Shown here: one piece after another, positions 33,640 through 45,373 of the stretch
How the letters are laid out: every line of letters begins with the position of its first letter
How positions within the stretch are numbered: the first letter of the stretch is position 1
Assembly (NCBI GenBank): GCA_965212145.1
Contig: CBDBUY010000004.1
Span: 62,001 to 126,000 of the forward strand
Length of the DNA stretch: 64,000 bases
Reading direction: 5' to 3'
From: JAAEPI01 sp965212145
Lineage (GTDB): Bacteria; Bacteroidota; Bacteroidia; Cytophagales; Cyclobacteriaceae
The notes under the pieces: generated by a model
Database searches by the model: none
What the model was told of the DNA's origin: nothing
What the model saw: the letters and a program-made list of their open reading frames with translations, nothing else
Made by a program: the position numbers and the translations under genes

Positions 33640-36600
33640 CTTTCTAGGCCGCCAAGCTTCTTCCTTAGAAACGCGGCACCCTCAAGGCAGCTCTGCATGT
33701 CCATGACCTGGGAGCAGAGAAGCTGACCTCTTCTGCGCCTCTCCTGTGACAAAAAAGATGATTCTGCTGAATGCATTCCACCAGCAGAGGTGAATCTCAA
33801 ATGTAGACAAGGGACTTGTTGAGTACCTGACCACTAGGTGAAGCTACACTGCGCATCACAAAAGCCTCTGGCACCACAACCACACCAAGGGACCTTTCGG
33901 GCATTGGTCGTTTCTGGGGATGACATATCCAATCTCTTCGCTTGCGACCGTGGTGGACGTCTCAGGGCTAGTAGCCTCGGCAGCCTTGCCAAAGAATGTT
34001 GCTTGCATTCAGCATGCGATAGCCGTATGTTGATTAGGCCGCGGCGATAGTTGCTTCCGTCCTCGCTTCTGTAAGCGTAGATGCCGAGCCGGTGTCCTAT
34101 CACTCATATGCAGAAAACTTTCAAGACATTCAGCACTCCTCGGCTTCAACTACATTTAAGCCAAATGGAGTGTACTGACACGCGTGACTGTTTAGACCGC
34201 TTCGCGAAAACTAAGATCTAAGACCATAGAACAAACGCGCAGTCTCTTCTTACAGCCGTGCAAAAGAGGCAGGGTTAGGCCAGCTTCAAAGCACTTGGAC
34301 CCAGGGCTTGTCGCGGTGGGCAAGTGTGAGCTAGCCCGCATGCTGGCAACACACACGCACGAGAACGCCTTGGCCTACAACACTCATTGCTGCAAACTGA
34401 CAGCTCTAGTTCAAACAGCTCGAAGTACCTGATCAATAAGAAGCCCTAGGGCTCCATTGCCTTACTATGCTTCTTTGAAGCTTTCACTGCTGTCTGGAAT
34501 TGACGCCATGAATCGCAGCTCCCAGACATCATTCATGGAAAATCACAGATTCTGCGAATTATCATGAAGTCCTGCTCAGCCAGAGATGTTGTGATCGGCA
34601 ACTCAGCCTCGTGTTGTAAATACCCAAAAACGGCGCCTGACGCAAGAGACGCAGAGTGACTGAGAGCCAGGACCTTGGGCGAGGCCGTTGAGCTCGGCTG
34701 TACAGCTTGCCTCATGGATGCATGAACGCCCGTCTAGGAGGATGACTGATGCTGCACACAAGCACACAGAGGTAGGTCAGAGTTGCCATCTTGAAGCTGA
34801 TTTAATTGTACACCATCGATGGCAAGCCAAGCCCCTTGGACCCTTGCACAAGATGCAGGGCATGAAGAACACTACCGCATCTGATAGTGAGTGCAATATC
34901 ACTGTAGCCAGGCAGGTTCGGTTTCGTATACGATGGCAGATGCTGAGTCCATCAGACACCACAACGCTTTGGCATCAAGCTCACACTCCATTGGCTACAA
35001 GAACATGAACTCACTCCTCACAAAAAAGCTCAGACGACGGAAAGCTAGAGACTCTGCAGACAAGGTGCGGCAGCTTGGTGACGTCGACTTCCGAAGCCCG
35101 CGGAACTGGAAGACTGGTCAGCACGGAGACCTGGCTGAACACAAAGTGTCTTTAGCTAGCTGCAGCATGTCAATGTGGAGCCTCCATTTGAACTCCGCCC
35201 AAGTAGAATGTGATGCCAAAGCTGACCTGATTGTCCATTCAGAACTGTCCGCTGAATAGTCCAACAGTGCGGAACAGGTTTGCCAACAGTGCTGGAGATT
35301 GACCAAGGTGCAATGCAGCACAGGATGCTGCGGATGCTGAAGCAATCACTGCTCTCGCTGGCCGCGCTCCGCCTCCTGATCTTGTGGCAACAAACTCAGG
35401 ACACAGAGTCAGTCCGTTCTTAGATGCTCCACGTGGATGCAAATGCTCTTCAGGAAAGCTAAAACCAATTCCTTTCACAGAAACTGGTAAGCAGCATCTT
35501 GAGAAAGGAATGTGAGGCTGTCAGTCTAGGTGAAGAGCCCTGTGCGGCTCACTTGCTCCTGCGTCCTCGACCAGTTGATGGCCTGAGGACTCTGAGGTCA
35601 CCGATATGTGCGGCAGGTGTCATCTCTCACTAGCTAGAATAGTGTTCTGTAGTGGTGTGGCTGTCAAACTGCAGCTCTTGTTGGCGGGGCCTGCACGCAA
35701 ACGTGTCTTGCACAGGTGTCGCAACAACCACTCATTCCGGAGCGCATGCAAAGAAACAAGATAGCACAGCAAGCCCGTGCAGAGAAGCTGCACACTGGTC
35801 TCAACCGGCAACTTCTCCACGCCAAGAAAGCTTGGAGAGCCTCTGTGGATGGCTGTGACACGGAAAGGTTGGGTTTCCAGTTTCTGGATGCATTACCTTA
35901 CGCCTGAGTAGTGATCTGTCAGCCTTGTGTTTTGGATCTACATCTGCTTGTCTCCTGTATCAAACCCGAAGACGTGAGCAGCTTCCTCTGTCACCAAGGT
36001 TGCTGTACAAAGTTGATGCCTCAAACAAACGTACATTTTGCGCAAGGATTCCAGATGCCAGTCGCCCCTTGAACGCGTCAGAACTCTGAAGCCACATAAG
36101 TGCCCAAAGCAAATGCTGGGATTTGGAAACGACGCTTCTTAGCAGGCTGAGGTGCCATCTTCTGACGCTTCCTGAGGGTTCTCCTCACCAATTGCCATGG
36201 CGTCATTGGATTTGACAGTGCTTTTGCTTCCATGCATAGACTTGCTTACAGCTCTTTCCGGTTAGAGTCACAAGCTGCGACAGGCCTGCTCCAAAATTAC
36301 CTTTTACTTGGAACGGGCCGACGGTCGCTCAAGTCGTTACCGAGAAGGATTGTAGGATGGATCATATCGTCTCCAGCTCATCACCTACAATTAGGACCAG
36401 CTTTTTTGTTCTGCGATGCAAGCAAGTATGCAGCGACAGCACTGCAAGAGCTCTGCCTCTTTGGGCAGGGCTAAGTCATTAGCCAGACTGGATGTGTTTT
36501 GAGCCAAGAGAAAACAACGTGCAAATAGGCTCCGAGGATTTCTGCACATGATTCAGGATGCTGCAGCACAACTCACTTCAGAATCACAGCACCACCCAAG

Positions 36601-36930
36601 GAGCCTTGTCAATCAAGCTCTGAAGGAAACTTGCCTAGCAGTTGCGAGGTGAGAAAACCTGGTGTTTAGAAGATGCTAGATACTAGGTGCTTGCCGCATG
36701 CCCTCCCTAATGACAGACACTTCTCCATCGAAAGAATGAGCGCGTACGAGTCACCAACGCATATCCAGCCCCGCAAATCCCAGGCCTTCACATGCAAGCA
36801 AGTTGACTCAGGGGAGGCCTCAGGATCCCCATCGGGATTCGTGAACACATTGGCACTTTCCAGAAGAACACAAGGCGACCTACTTCGCTTGGCTCTCAGC
36901 CCTGCAGCATCGAAACTCCTCGGAGTCACG
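33640..36930. other. Unassigned stretch
   Basis: No exon chain could be proven. Sequence composition is like that of the coding regions, so unproven short exons are likely. Confidence 0.3.
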
Positions 36931-36933
36931 TAC

Positions 36934-37036
36934 CTCAAGATAACACTTGTTTGCACCCACCACCCACTGATCACTTGCCAAGTCATGGGCAAAAGAGACA
37001 GTGGACTCGAAGCTGGCGATGGCGCTCTGCAGTGCC
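36934..37036 (-). CDS. Exon of 34 codons, unknown function
   Basis: Phase 2->0. The acceptor is AATTTGTCAG followed by G and the donor is GTACGT, both close to consensus. The peptide begins ALQSAIASFESTVSFAHDLA and ends SDQWVVGANKCYLE. The overlapping longer minus frame is less protein-like. Possible downstream exons include one with ANVFTNPDGDPE before a GC donor (about 36,810-36,850). No domain is recognised. Confidence 0.6.
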
Positions 37037-37956
37037 CTGACAAATTTGCAATGTGGGCCACAGCCATGCTACAACCAAGCACATGTGCCCGACGAAGCTG
37101 GGCTTCCCTGCTCATTGCCCGAGGCAGCCTGCTCAGTTTCATACCCCAGGTCAAGGGAGAACTCTGAATGCTTGAATGCCGGCACATTTGCTCATCGCAA
37201 GATGTTTTCGGCCTTGCAGCTTGCAAGCAGCCTAGCTTGGCTGCTGCCTTCCAAGAGTTGGTCAAGCCTGGGAAGCCAAATCCAACTTAGTAGGGACTCT
37301 TCGCTCCAACATCAAGCCCCCGTCTTATCGAATCTGACCCTCTGGGGGGTGGACTCTGCGAAGGCTGCACGCAACAACTTGCCTGGCACTTTCAAGGACA
37401 CCTCTCCCAGCGCAGCCTGCAGGGACAAGAGGCTATCAGGAAACACCTTTTGTCTCACCAAATGTGCAGATGAGTGCCGAGCACCACATACGTCGTCAAG
37501 TTCAGCCACAGCATTCTGAAAAGCCTCAATGCATGCTCGCATGCACAGAAAGCCGTGGAGCCGCGGTTCAAAGTTGATTTTAAAAAAATATTCCGGGCAA
37601 GCAGCGACGCACCGCTCGCGGTGGCACCGGACGGCTTGGATCGAAGCTGCTGCAAGACCGAGCCAAACCTTCAATCGATTGATCAAGTGAACCGCCAAAG
37701 CCAAAGCCAAGGGATGCAATGCAGGGTGATCGTTGAAGGCGCCTGCATCTCACCGCCTGTAAGATCCTTCGGCCGACTCTTCATCGAATGCAAGCGCAGC
37801 GCCTGACATATGGCGCTTGACTTCCTTTTAGCTAGCAAAACATCAAATCAAAAATACCTGATGGGTCATGCTGAGCCCCGCGCCAAATGCAGGATCTCAT
37901 ACATCAAGTCATCCGTCCTACGTGGTAGTTTAGTAGACCCCAACCCAAGATGGTAC

Positions 37957-38040
37957 TCCTTATTTTGGGAAACCTTCAACCCTAAACCCTACATACCCCT
38001 ATTAGAACCCGTATGGACCCCTTTGAGGGGACCCCTAATT
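37957..38040 (+). repeat. Left arm of a large inverted repeat
   Basis: TATTTTGGGAAACCTTCAAC, CCTAAACCCTACATACCCCT, and further to GACCCCTTTGAGGGGACCCC. It is the near reverse complement of 38,172-38,256. Both arms contain TTTCCCAAAA-type ends and a GGGGTCCCC palindrome. Confidence 0.85.
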
Positions 38041-38108
38041 ATGGAAAAGCCACTTTGCTTTGGAAGTCCGGTGCTGGCAGCCCCCCGCCTAGTCCAGGCT
38101 CGTTCAAC

Positions 38109-38144
38109 CTCAACTTTGAAGTCTTCGACGAATGGTTTTGCCGC
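38109..38144 (-). CDS. Exon-like segment in the loop of the inverted repeat
   Basis: An acceptor ending CCATTGCCAG is followed by a frame encoding AAKPFVEDFKVE, with a GTTGAA donor at 38109; the frame stays open to about 38,050 if the donor is not used. The segment lies between the two arms of the inverted repeat, so both flanking introns would carry the same repeat in opposite orientation. Confidence 0.45.
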
Positions 38145-38171
38145 CTGGCAATGGGGTGGCTTCCCAAAATC

Positions 38172-38256
38172 CGGGGTCCCCTTAAAGGGGTCTACAGGGG
38201 TTATAATAGGGGTATATAATTTATAGGGTTTAGGGTTTAGAGTTTCCCAAAAGGAC
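38172..38256 (-). repeat. Right arm of the inverted repeat
   Basis: GGGGTCCCCTTAAAGGGGTC, TACAGGGGTTATAATAGGGG, then TATAGGGTTTAGGGTTTAGA and TTTCCCAAAAGG. It pairs with 37,957-38,040 over about 80 nt with a few mismatches and one short insertion. A further same-family block follows at 38,257-38,330. Confidence 0.85.
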
Positions 38257-38330
38257 CCCATCATAAGGATTACAGCATACTGGGGTCTACATTACATTGG
38301 GGTCCCCTTATTTAGGGAAACTACCAAATA

Positions 38331-40130
38331 ACCTAGCCCCAAGCGAAGAGGCTGCACTAGACTGTTCTAGGGTTGATTATTTGACCTACATGTGACGCAT
38401 CTGCTGAAGTTGTGGAATATTGCAGCACATATGTGCAAACAGAATCTCATTGGAAGGATGTATATTTGCTCAAAAAGTTCCAAGAACATCAGACCGCAAT
38501 CCAGCTAATGTTGATTACATCCAACCTGCGAACAAGTACAATTCTCTACAAGGGAAATTCCCTGCATCCCATACGCAAAACTCGCCCATCTCAGCTTGAA
38601 CTCAATTATCAAACTGATTCGGTTAACTCAACTAAGTAGGTGAAGGGCCCTTTGCTTGCTTCTGAGAAATGAATCAGACTGTTAGTACCATGGCTACTCA
38701 TAATATCAGGTTTTACCCCTAATCTGACTATTATTCGTCAGCTAACATGTAACGAAGCAGAAATCTACTTCTGGAAGTCTTAGTTTGGTTAATCTACAAC
38801 TCCAAGACATGACATTAAATATCCAAGAAGTGTGACCGCCACACGCAGGCCCCATCAGATGAATTGCTTTCCTTATTTGGAAAATGAGATGATTTATTAA
38901 CCAAGCACTCGAGTCCATCCATTTGTCACGCTAATTAAACTAAATCTGCCCCTATGCCCTCATCTACTTAACTCATATTCATCTAACTACTTAATCTTGT
39001 GTTTCTATGACACGCGTGCAGTGCGTATGTTCGAACTATACATAGCTCAAGGGCGTTTGAATGGTCCCCCGCATGAATGCCTTCTTTGAAGGTGTCCCCT
39101 TAGTAACTTAGAGGAAGAGGGAAATGCGTGTATGTTCAGGATTTGCAGCTTGCTGCCTGCTTCTCCCAGTCGCTGAAGCAGAAATTAGTAGCATGTAAAA
39201 CTAGAAATCATGTGTTGCGTTGTTGTCACGCCAGACTTCATTTTCTTTTTTCTGCTTGTGGGATTGAGCGCATTTCTCTTCTCGACATGAATAAACCTTC
39301 CCCGTATTACAATTCAGGGACCCAGAACATGTATCAAGCAGTCTCCCCCTCAATACATTAGATGGGCTGGGGCATGACTTGAAGTAGTACTGGTTCTTGC
39401 AAACTCAACCATCGATTAGATGAACCAACCTCAGGCCCTTGATCATCTAATTGATGACTCAATTAGCTCGATGAATTAGATCGATCCCTTGACCTTCCCG
39501 ATCTAAGCAATAAGATGACTCTCATGTTCGCCTTGGCATAAAAGGGTATCAGGCGGATTCCATGCATTTGCTTACTTGGGTCGCCTTGGCATGCTAGGCC
39601 CTGGTCTCACTTCTAACAACTGAATCACAGGTTACACAAACTGGGCCCTGGACCCCTTAAATTACATAATCTAAACCATCTTCTACCTCGACCTACGAAT
39701 TGGGCTTATTGATCTCGATCAGCTGAATTCGTCAGAGCGCAGCAGTGTCCACCTAACTTAAGTCATCGAAATAATCTAGGAATGAGCTGCGATCCAACAA
39801 TTTGGTCTTTGACCTCAAAGTCCGTTCACTCTAGTGCAATCAACGAGTAGGTGAGGTCGATGAAGTGTCCAACGAAATTGATATTGTGCTTGTTTAGGCA
39901 AGTACGTCCTATTCCAACTTCCAAACCTGAACCAATTACCTTCACAAGTTCACCGAACCCCAATAAACAAAAAACCAGCTCCAATTCATTTTGCATTTGT
40001 GGACTGAGGAAACGATTCGTCCGTGGCTTGCAAAAACAGCATAACAACAACGAGCTTTATGATGGTGTTGGGGGACGGCTTTTTACTAGGTCATGATGTA
40101 CTGTCGAGTATGCTTCTGAAGAGAACAGGT
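38331..40130. other. AT-richer island without supported genes
   Basis: Composition shifts clearly toward A and T compared with both sides. Runs such as ATCTAATTGATGACTCAATT and GATGAATTAGATCGATCCC are typical. Open frames are few, and I see no splice-bounded exon. It starts directly after the inverted repeat. One minus frame near 39,830-40,050 (QNELELVFCLLGFGELVKVI) is open for 74 codons but has no supporting signals. It could be an intergenic spacer, a large intron or an old insertion. Confidence 0.6.
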
Positions 40131-41828
40131 GTAAAACGAAGCCTCAGGCCGGTAGATTATCATTGATCCCATGAGGCTGCAAAGCTGTGAAGGTCTCTGT
40201 GACAGTGTGCACCAGACAAGCAGCAGTTGTGTGACAACCTGCCTCGCTGGACTGGTCTTGCGCTGGTGCAGGCTCACTGCCGCCAAGCTTCCTCAGCCAA
40301 GAACGCCACGGAAGACAGCAAAAATCGCACGCAGCCTGTTCAGGGAGCCCTGCTGTTTTGAGCGCAGCCTGCCATCAACAGGAGCGTCAGTACGGTATGG
40401 CAGTGGATGCATGGTGCTGGGCCTCTTCACGGGCCGATGCTCCGGCTGCATGCCTAAAAATTATGCGTTTCTGCAAACGCGTCGCAAACCGACCATCTGA
40501 GAATCTACCGAGAATCTACCTCGTAACACGAGAAAATCCAACCTGGGCCGCTAGCTGGGCGCAGACTGCTCACCTTTCGGCTCAGCCTTCACCTCGAGCA
40601 TCGGGCATAACCGCATGAATTTATGCCCGACAGCCGATCTCTGAGCTACTCACTACCAAGAAGGGCTCGGGAATCATGGAGCAAAAGAAGTCAGCGACAT
40701 CGAAGGAGGAGTCGTGGACAGGGCGTGGAACCTCATTAGTTTCTCCCTTCTATTTCCAAAGATTGCTCAGGAGCATCAGTCAATGAAGCATTCCCCACAC
40801 TGAAGGGGTATTACGGTGGTTTAGGTACATTCTGAGCCCCTTCATCGACAACACAACCAAAAAAAAAACGTCCCTCAAGGATGGTGCTATACACTTTTAC
40901 AGGCCTGATCTGCAACATGGTGCAGCACACCTCGGCTGCTCTTCACTTTGAGCTGCTGGCAAATCCAAAGCTGCCGCAAATTTCCTACCAACAAGAATCA
41001 AGAATACAGGGAGAGAAAGCTGTGGGACCTTTGCACGCGACGCGATATGCACTATTGGTGTGGCAGCGTCGCAGATCATGCAGAAGAAGATTTCAAGTCT
41101 TAAGTCAGCTGAAACAAGACCCGCACATTCGTCAGCACGAATTCAGCAGCTTGCTCAGTCATGATAGAAAGAACTTGGCAATGATTCCACGAAAGTGGCC
41201 ATTCCCTCTGGGACAGCTCTTGAGAACTCTTCGCAAGCAGCAGCCTTGGATTTCCAGTCTTGCTGCAAATTAAGCAAAGCTTCTAGCTGAGTCTTAAATG
41301 GCAAGTCTATCCTCCGGCCTAAATTATGCTGACTGACATTCGATTACGGAGCAACAGAGGCGTCATGCGCTGTCCTTGAGACCCTGAAGTCTTCTCCGCT
41401 TAATCGGAAGGCTCGTTTCCTGGTCTTGCAAAGACTCCATGACAGACCTTGCAGCGAGGATTTGCAACACATAAACGAGCAACAATCTCATCTTTGCAAC
41501 TTCACGGGTTGCGCTCGGTGGGCGACCCTGCTTCGGAGCAGAGGTCTTCGGCTACCTGAGCAAGTTGCTAGCAAGCTCGGGAGAGTTCCAGCCGCGGAGG
41601 GTGCCTCCAGGACTCCAGAGCCTGCAGCAGCCGACAAACAAAACCTCAGCATGGCCCAAAACAGCTCGCGGAGGCAATGCCAACTTGTAAAGTCGAGTCA
41701 GGAAGCGAATCTGGGTAGAACTGCTCCCCAATCACGCGGGTCAAGCTGCCGAGCATGGAGGGCCTCGACTGGGTCATGGAGAAAAAACGGCTTGCAAGCC
41801 GTGCAAGCCATAGCAATGTCTTGCTTAC
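40131..41828. other. Unassigned stretch
   Basis: Composition returns to the window average. Open frames on the plus and minus strands are present, but none is convincingly bounded. Confidence 0.3.
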
Positions 41829-41902
41829 CCCAGTCTGGATTTGTTTGTAAGCTGTGCACAGAGCTCCCAAAACCGCTTGAGCATTGCTCCAGAAGTCATC
41901 AC
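41829..41902 (-). CDS. Exon of 24 codons, unknown function
   Basis: Phase 0->2. The acceptor ends GCTTGCCAAG and the donor is GTAAGC. Encodes VMTSGAMLKRFWELCAQLTN then KSRL. A second frame over the same bases (DFWSNAQAVLGALCTAYKQI) is also open, so frame choice rests on phase only. Confidence 0.5.
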
Positions 41903-42079
41903 CTTGGCAAGCAGACGGATCTGCGTGTTGAGCCCAATTCCTTCGAGAATGGATTCCTCGGTTCTGCACTGTCGCTAACCCGACCACCGGCCTTGTTGAG
42001 TACCGGCAGGAGGTGACACTTTGATATTGCCAATGTGGTTGACCAGGCGTGCAAGGCCACTGGCTGAGCAACTCGCGGC

Positions 42080-44640
42080 TTGCCCTGATGTCACCACCGT
42101 GTCTGTGATGGCAAACGCCTCTGCCGTGAACTTGGCACCTGGCATCGGTGCTGCTTAACTAGACTCGCGACCGTTTGACCTTGCAACTCCAAAAATACGT
42201 AATTTGTCTGGGCACAATACATCGATTTTACAAGAGCTACCTAAGCATGCTGAGCAGATTATGCAGATTCAATCGGACAACCTGACAGTAGCCCCAGGTC
42301 AGTTGAAGGCAGAACCCTGAAGTGCCGACATTGCCTTGGTGAGGTGTCATTTTGTTGGAGCTCAGAGATGAAGCCGAGGAGAGAACGAGGTCCACAAGCC
42401 TTGGTTCTACTTTCTGCGCAGGATGTTAGGACCCAGGAATTTGGACCCACAACTTACAGCAACCGCACCAGATTCTCTCAGCGGCTGCATGTGGGCACTG
42501 GTTAAATCTATGCCTCTTGTCTAGTAGTAGCAAATGCCTTGGCGATGTGGGCATTTTGGGAGCTAACGTGTGGAGCAATGTGTTGTCTCTCTGGCCTTGT
42601 TATCCTTTAGTCTGAGTCCAGTTGGAAGATCGGAAGTGTCGACCTGAAAGCCTCCCGTGTGAAGCCTCCTGCTACAGGCCAGGCCCCTGCAGCTAAGCAA
42701 CTGCACGGATGCTCCGGAAAATTTGAGATATGTGATTTGAAGACAAGTGGCCGCACCCCGACTGCCCGAACCTCCAAGTCCTCACGACCATCACATCTAA
42801 CTTAGCCCAAGGAACTCTTGAAGGCTGTCGTCGAAGCGCTTGATGGCCCGGCTTAGCTGGCGGTGGCTGCGGGCTGCAGAGTCCTTTCACATCTTGCGAC
42901 ATAAATCACAGTTGCAGGCGTTCAAGGCTTTTGTTCCGTGCTGCCAGGCCTTCAAGGCATGGTAGTTTGACAGGTCCCAGCGCACAATCTTGACCAGGTC
43001 CTCTCCAGGGCGTTCACACCTACATTGTTCCCTTCTGTGTTGCAACCTCTGGCCCAATCCCTGCCACAAGCAGAAAAAGGTGTTGTGAGAACAGTCATCC
43101 AGGATCCTGCACTTCCTTCTCCATGGCCTGGGGCAGGGCGTATCTGTGACGAGCAACTAGCCAAGGTTCTTTCCTGGACTTGCATGTGGTGCATGTGCTA
43201 GGTGGCCTGTTGAGCCTTCGAAAGCTCCTTCTCGACAGTGGGGAGCCACTTCCGACTGAAATGCCACACCTGGGACTGCTGCGGCTCCTCTAGACTCTTC
43301 TGTTAAGTCTTCAGAATGCCGACATGCCACCGCCAGAGCAGCAGGCTATCACATTGGAAAGCTGATCTCCGAGCAATGGACATGATGTGCCACCAGTCCG
43401 GTTGCTGACCCGTTGCCTTCAGCCTCTTTGCAACAAAAGCAAAGGCCATGCAAAGCAGCCAGGGAGCCTACTCTGAAGAACAAACCGCGCCTCCATCTGA
43501 AGCCGAGCTGCCGCGCGAAGCATCTGCAAACCTGAGCAACATCTTCATTTTGTCAATGCTGCTTAGAAAGCTTCAGTCCCATACCTTACTGACCCTGCCA
43601 GGTACTGTGTGCCTGCTGGCAAATCCAAAAGTCTTGTCTCTGAACGGAACAGCACACTCGTCGAGACCTGTATTTCTCAAGCAAGTAACCCCTTCACTCT
43701 CAGATCTGTCTCCCTGGGCCAACACGACCTTGTCTCACTTAAAGTGCTCTCTACCAAGCTCAACCTTGAAAATGCATGTAACTAGGCTCCAGACGCACTC
43801 GGAATTCTCCCAAGGGAGCAGTGCGAACAAAGCGAAGCAGCTCATCCACAAGGCTCCGCGAGTCTTCTGCCTCGGCCAAAGCTGAACAGCTTCGTGGCGG
43901 AGGCTGGACAGGGCGGATGACAAGGTGCAATGCAATCACGTTCTCTTGGGTGAACTGCCCGTCGCTTAAATGAGCTAGGTGAAGTGATAATGTCATGAGC
44001 CAGATGTTGGATGATCGCGCTTGATGCGCAAAGTTCCGCTTCGTGCTTGACGCCACACTTTGAAAAGAGATCTAAACTCCGTCGGACCCAATAGGATCAA
44101 TCAGGGAGCCGCACCTCAGAGAGCAAACCAATGAGGTGAAGCCACCACTTTGAGCCGTTGCGCTCCCAGAAGCGCTCCCGAATCTGCCGCAGACCTCTGC
44201 AACATATCTGACTTTACTGACTTTTGCCAAGTTTATTTCAAAGCCAGGTCTCACAACCAAAGATTTAGCTCCAAGAACAGCCCAGGCCTTTCCATTCAAG
44301 TAGCTGCCGTTCGCGCAAGCTCACGACCAAAGCCTGACAGTCACATTGCCGGGCTCTTCATCTCAAATCTGTCTTGTATGCTTCTATGATCCTTTACCAG
44401 AGACGTCCAGAAGGCCTTCAGCGGCTGCGTCTGCACCTGCAATGAGACGTGGCGGCTCGCTGCTTCCTCCCAGACCTTGGCAAAGAAGTGCAGAGGAGCC
44501 TGTAACCGGTCTGTGGCCAAATGGCACAATTTCCGAGTTATCGGCTGTGACCCGACCGAGCAGCAACTCAAGCATCGTCACAATACCCATCGGCGTGGTC
44601 CTCAGAAACAAAGCCTTTGCCGTAGACTTGGCATTGAGAG
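42080..44640. other. Unassigned stretch
   Basis: No exon chain or repeat was established. Confidence 0.3.
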
Positions 44641-44641
44641 T

Positions 44642-44782
44642 TCAGGCTTCGGCTGGAGGAGGTTCAGGGCGACCATCTTCTCGATAAGTCCTAAAATCAC
44701 TTCTGCTCCAGGGATCTAGGCAATTTTGGGGAAGTACCCAGCCTTCAATTGCGAGCAGCGATGGATGCTCTTCAAATTGAGC
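44642..44782 (-). CDS. Two phase-matched exons ending a protein
   Basis: Exon 44743-44782 (0->1) follows an acceptor ending TACCCAAG, encodes AQFEEHPSLLAIE and ends at a GC donor. Exon 44642-44679 (1 in) follows an acceptor ending TTATCGAG, encodes DGRPEPPPAEA and ends in TGA. The joined C-terminus would read AIEEDGRPEPPPAEA. An alternative frame of the last segment (MVALNLLQPKPELSMP with a GTCTAC donor) is also open, so the stop is only probable. Confidence 0.5.
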   Translation of the reverse strand, partial: AQFEEHPSLLAIEGWVLPQNCLDPWSRSDFRTYREDGRPEPPPAEA

Positions 44783-45131
44783 CTTGGGTACATAGAGTGA
44801 GTGCCAGAGTCTTGGCTCTACCGTTGTAAGCTCGAACATGCTGCCAGCGCTGCAGACTGGGACCAAAACCAGCAGCTCCCGCACTCGAGCTAGCAAAGCT
44901 GCGAGCGGGGCCTCTCGAAAGCTTTAGGGGGAGCACATGGTAGCACATGCAGGCACCGAAGATCATCAGTGCAAGCTGCAGGTGACTAGAGAAAAGTAGT
45001 AGCAGACCAATGACATTGAGAGACTAGCTTGCAACAAATCCGCGGACTGTTGCCAAACTACATTCCTGCAAGACTCTGTGTTGCGCCCAGGCACAGCCAG
45101 CTGTACCAGAATAGCAGGGCCTGGCCACAAC

Positions 45132-45373
45132 TTGTTGCAGCTTCACTGCAGTTGTTCCAACGCATGCCAGCTGGGAAGCAGGCTGCTCTCAGCATAGAAC
45201 GCGCAAGCAGCAGCAGAGTGCAGGCCTTCGCAGGCTTTAAAGCAACAACATAACAGCTTGGGACTCGGATGGACGCTTCGCCTTTTGAGCACAGGGCAAC
45301 AGACAGCCGTCGTAAATGTAAGGCTGCAGCTTCTCCGAGCTTCTGCCGCAGTTCGCTTCTTGCCGATGTTTTC
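45132..45373 (-). CDS. Two exons, unknown function
   Basis: Exon 45282-45373 (2->1) has a good acceptor (GTTTGTCAG, then G), begins KTSARSELRQKLGEAAALHL and continues RRLSVALCSK before a GC donor. Exon 45132-45170 (0->0) encodes LACVGTTAVKLQQ between an acceptor ending CTTCCCAG and a GTTGTG donor. Phases differ, so an exon between them is missing or one is wrong. The first is strongly helical. Confidence 0.5.

Noticed and set aside
36498..36514. TTTTGAGCCAAG, considered as a relic of the dinoflagellate spliced leader
   Set aside because: It matches only part of the leader's 3' end in reverse complement and lacks the rest; no better match was seen in the window.
37810..38264. Open frames on both strands repeating FWET-NPKPY
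   Set aside because: The shared peptide arises because the inverted repeat reads alike on the two strands; it is not a gene.
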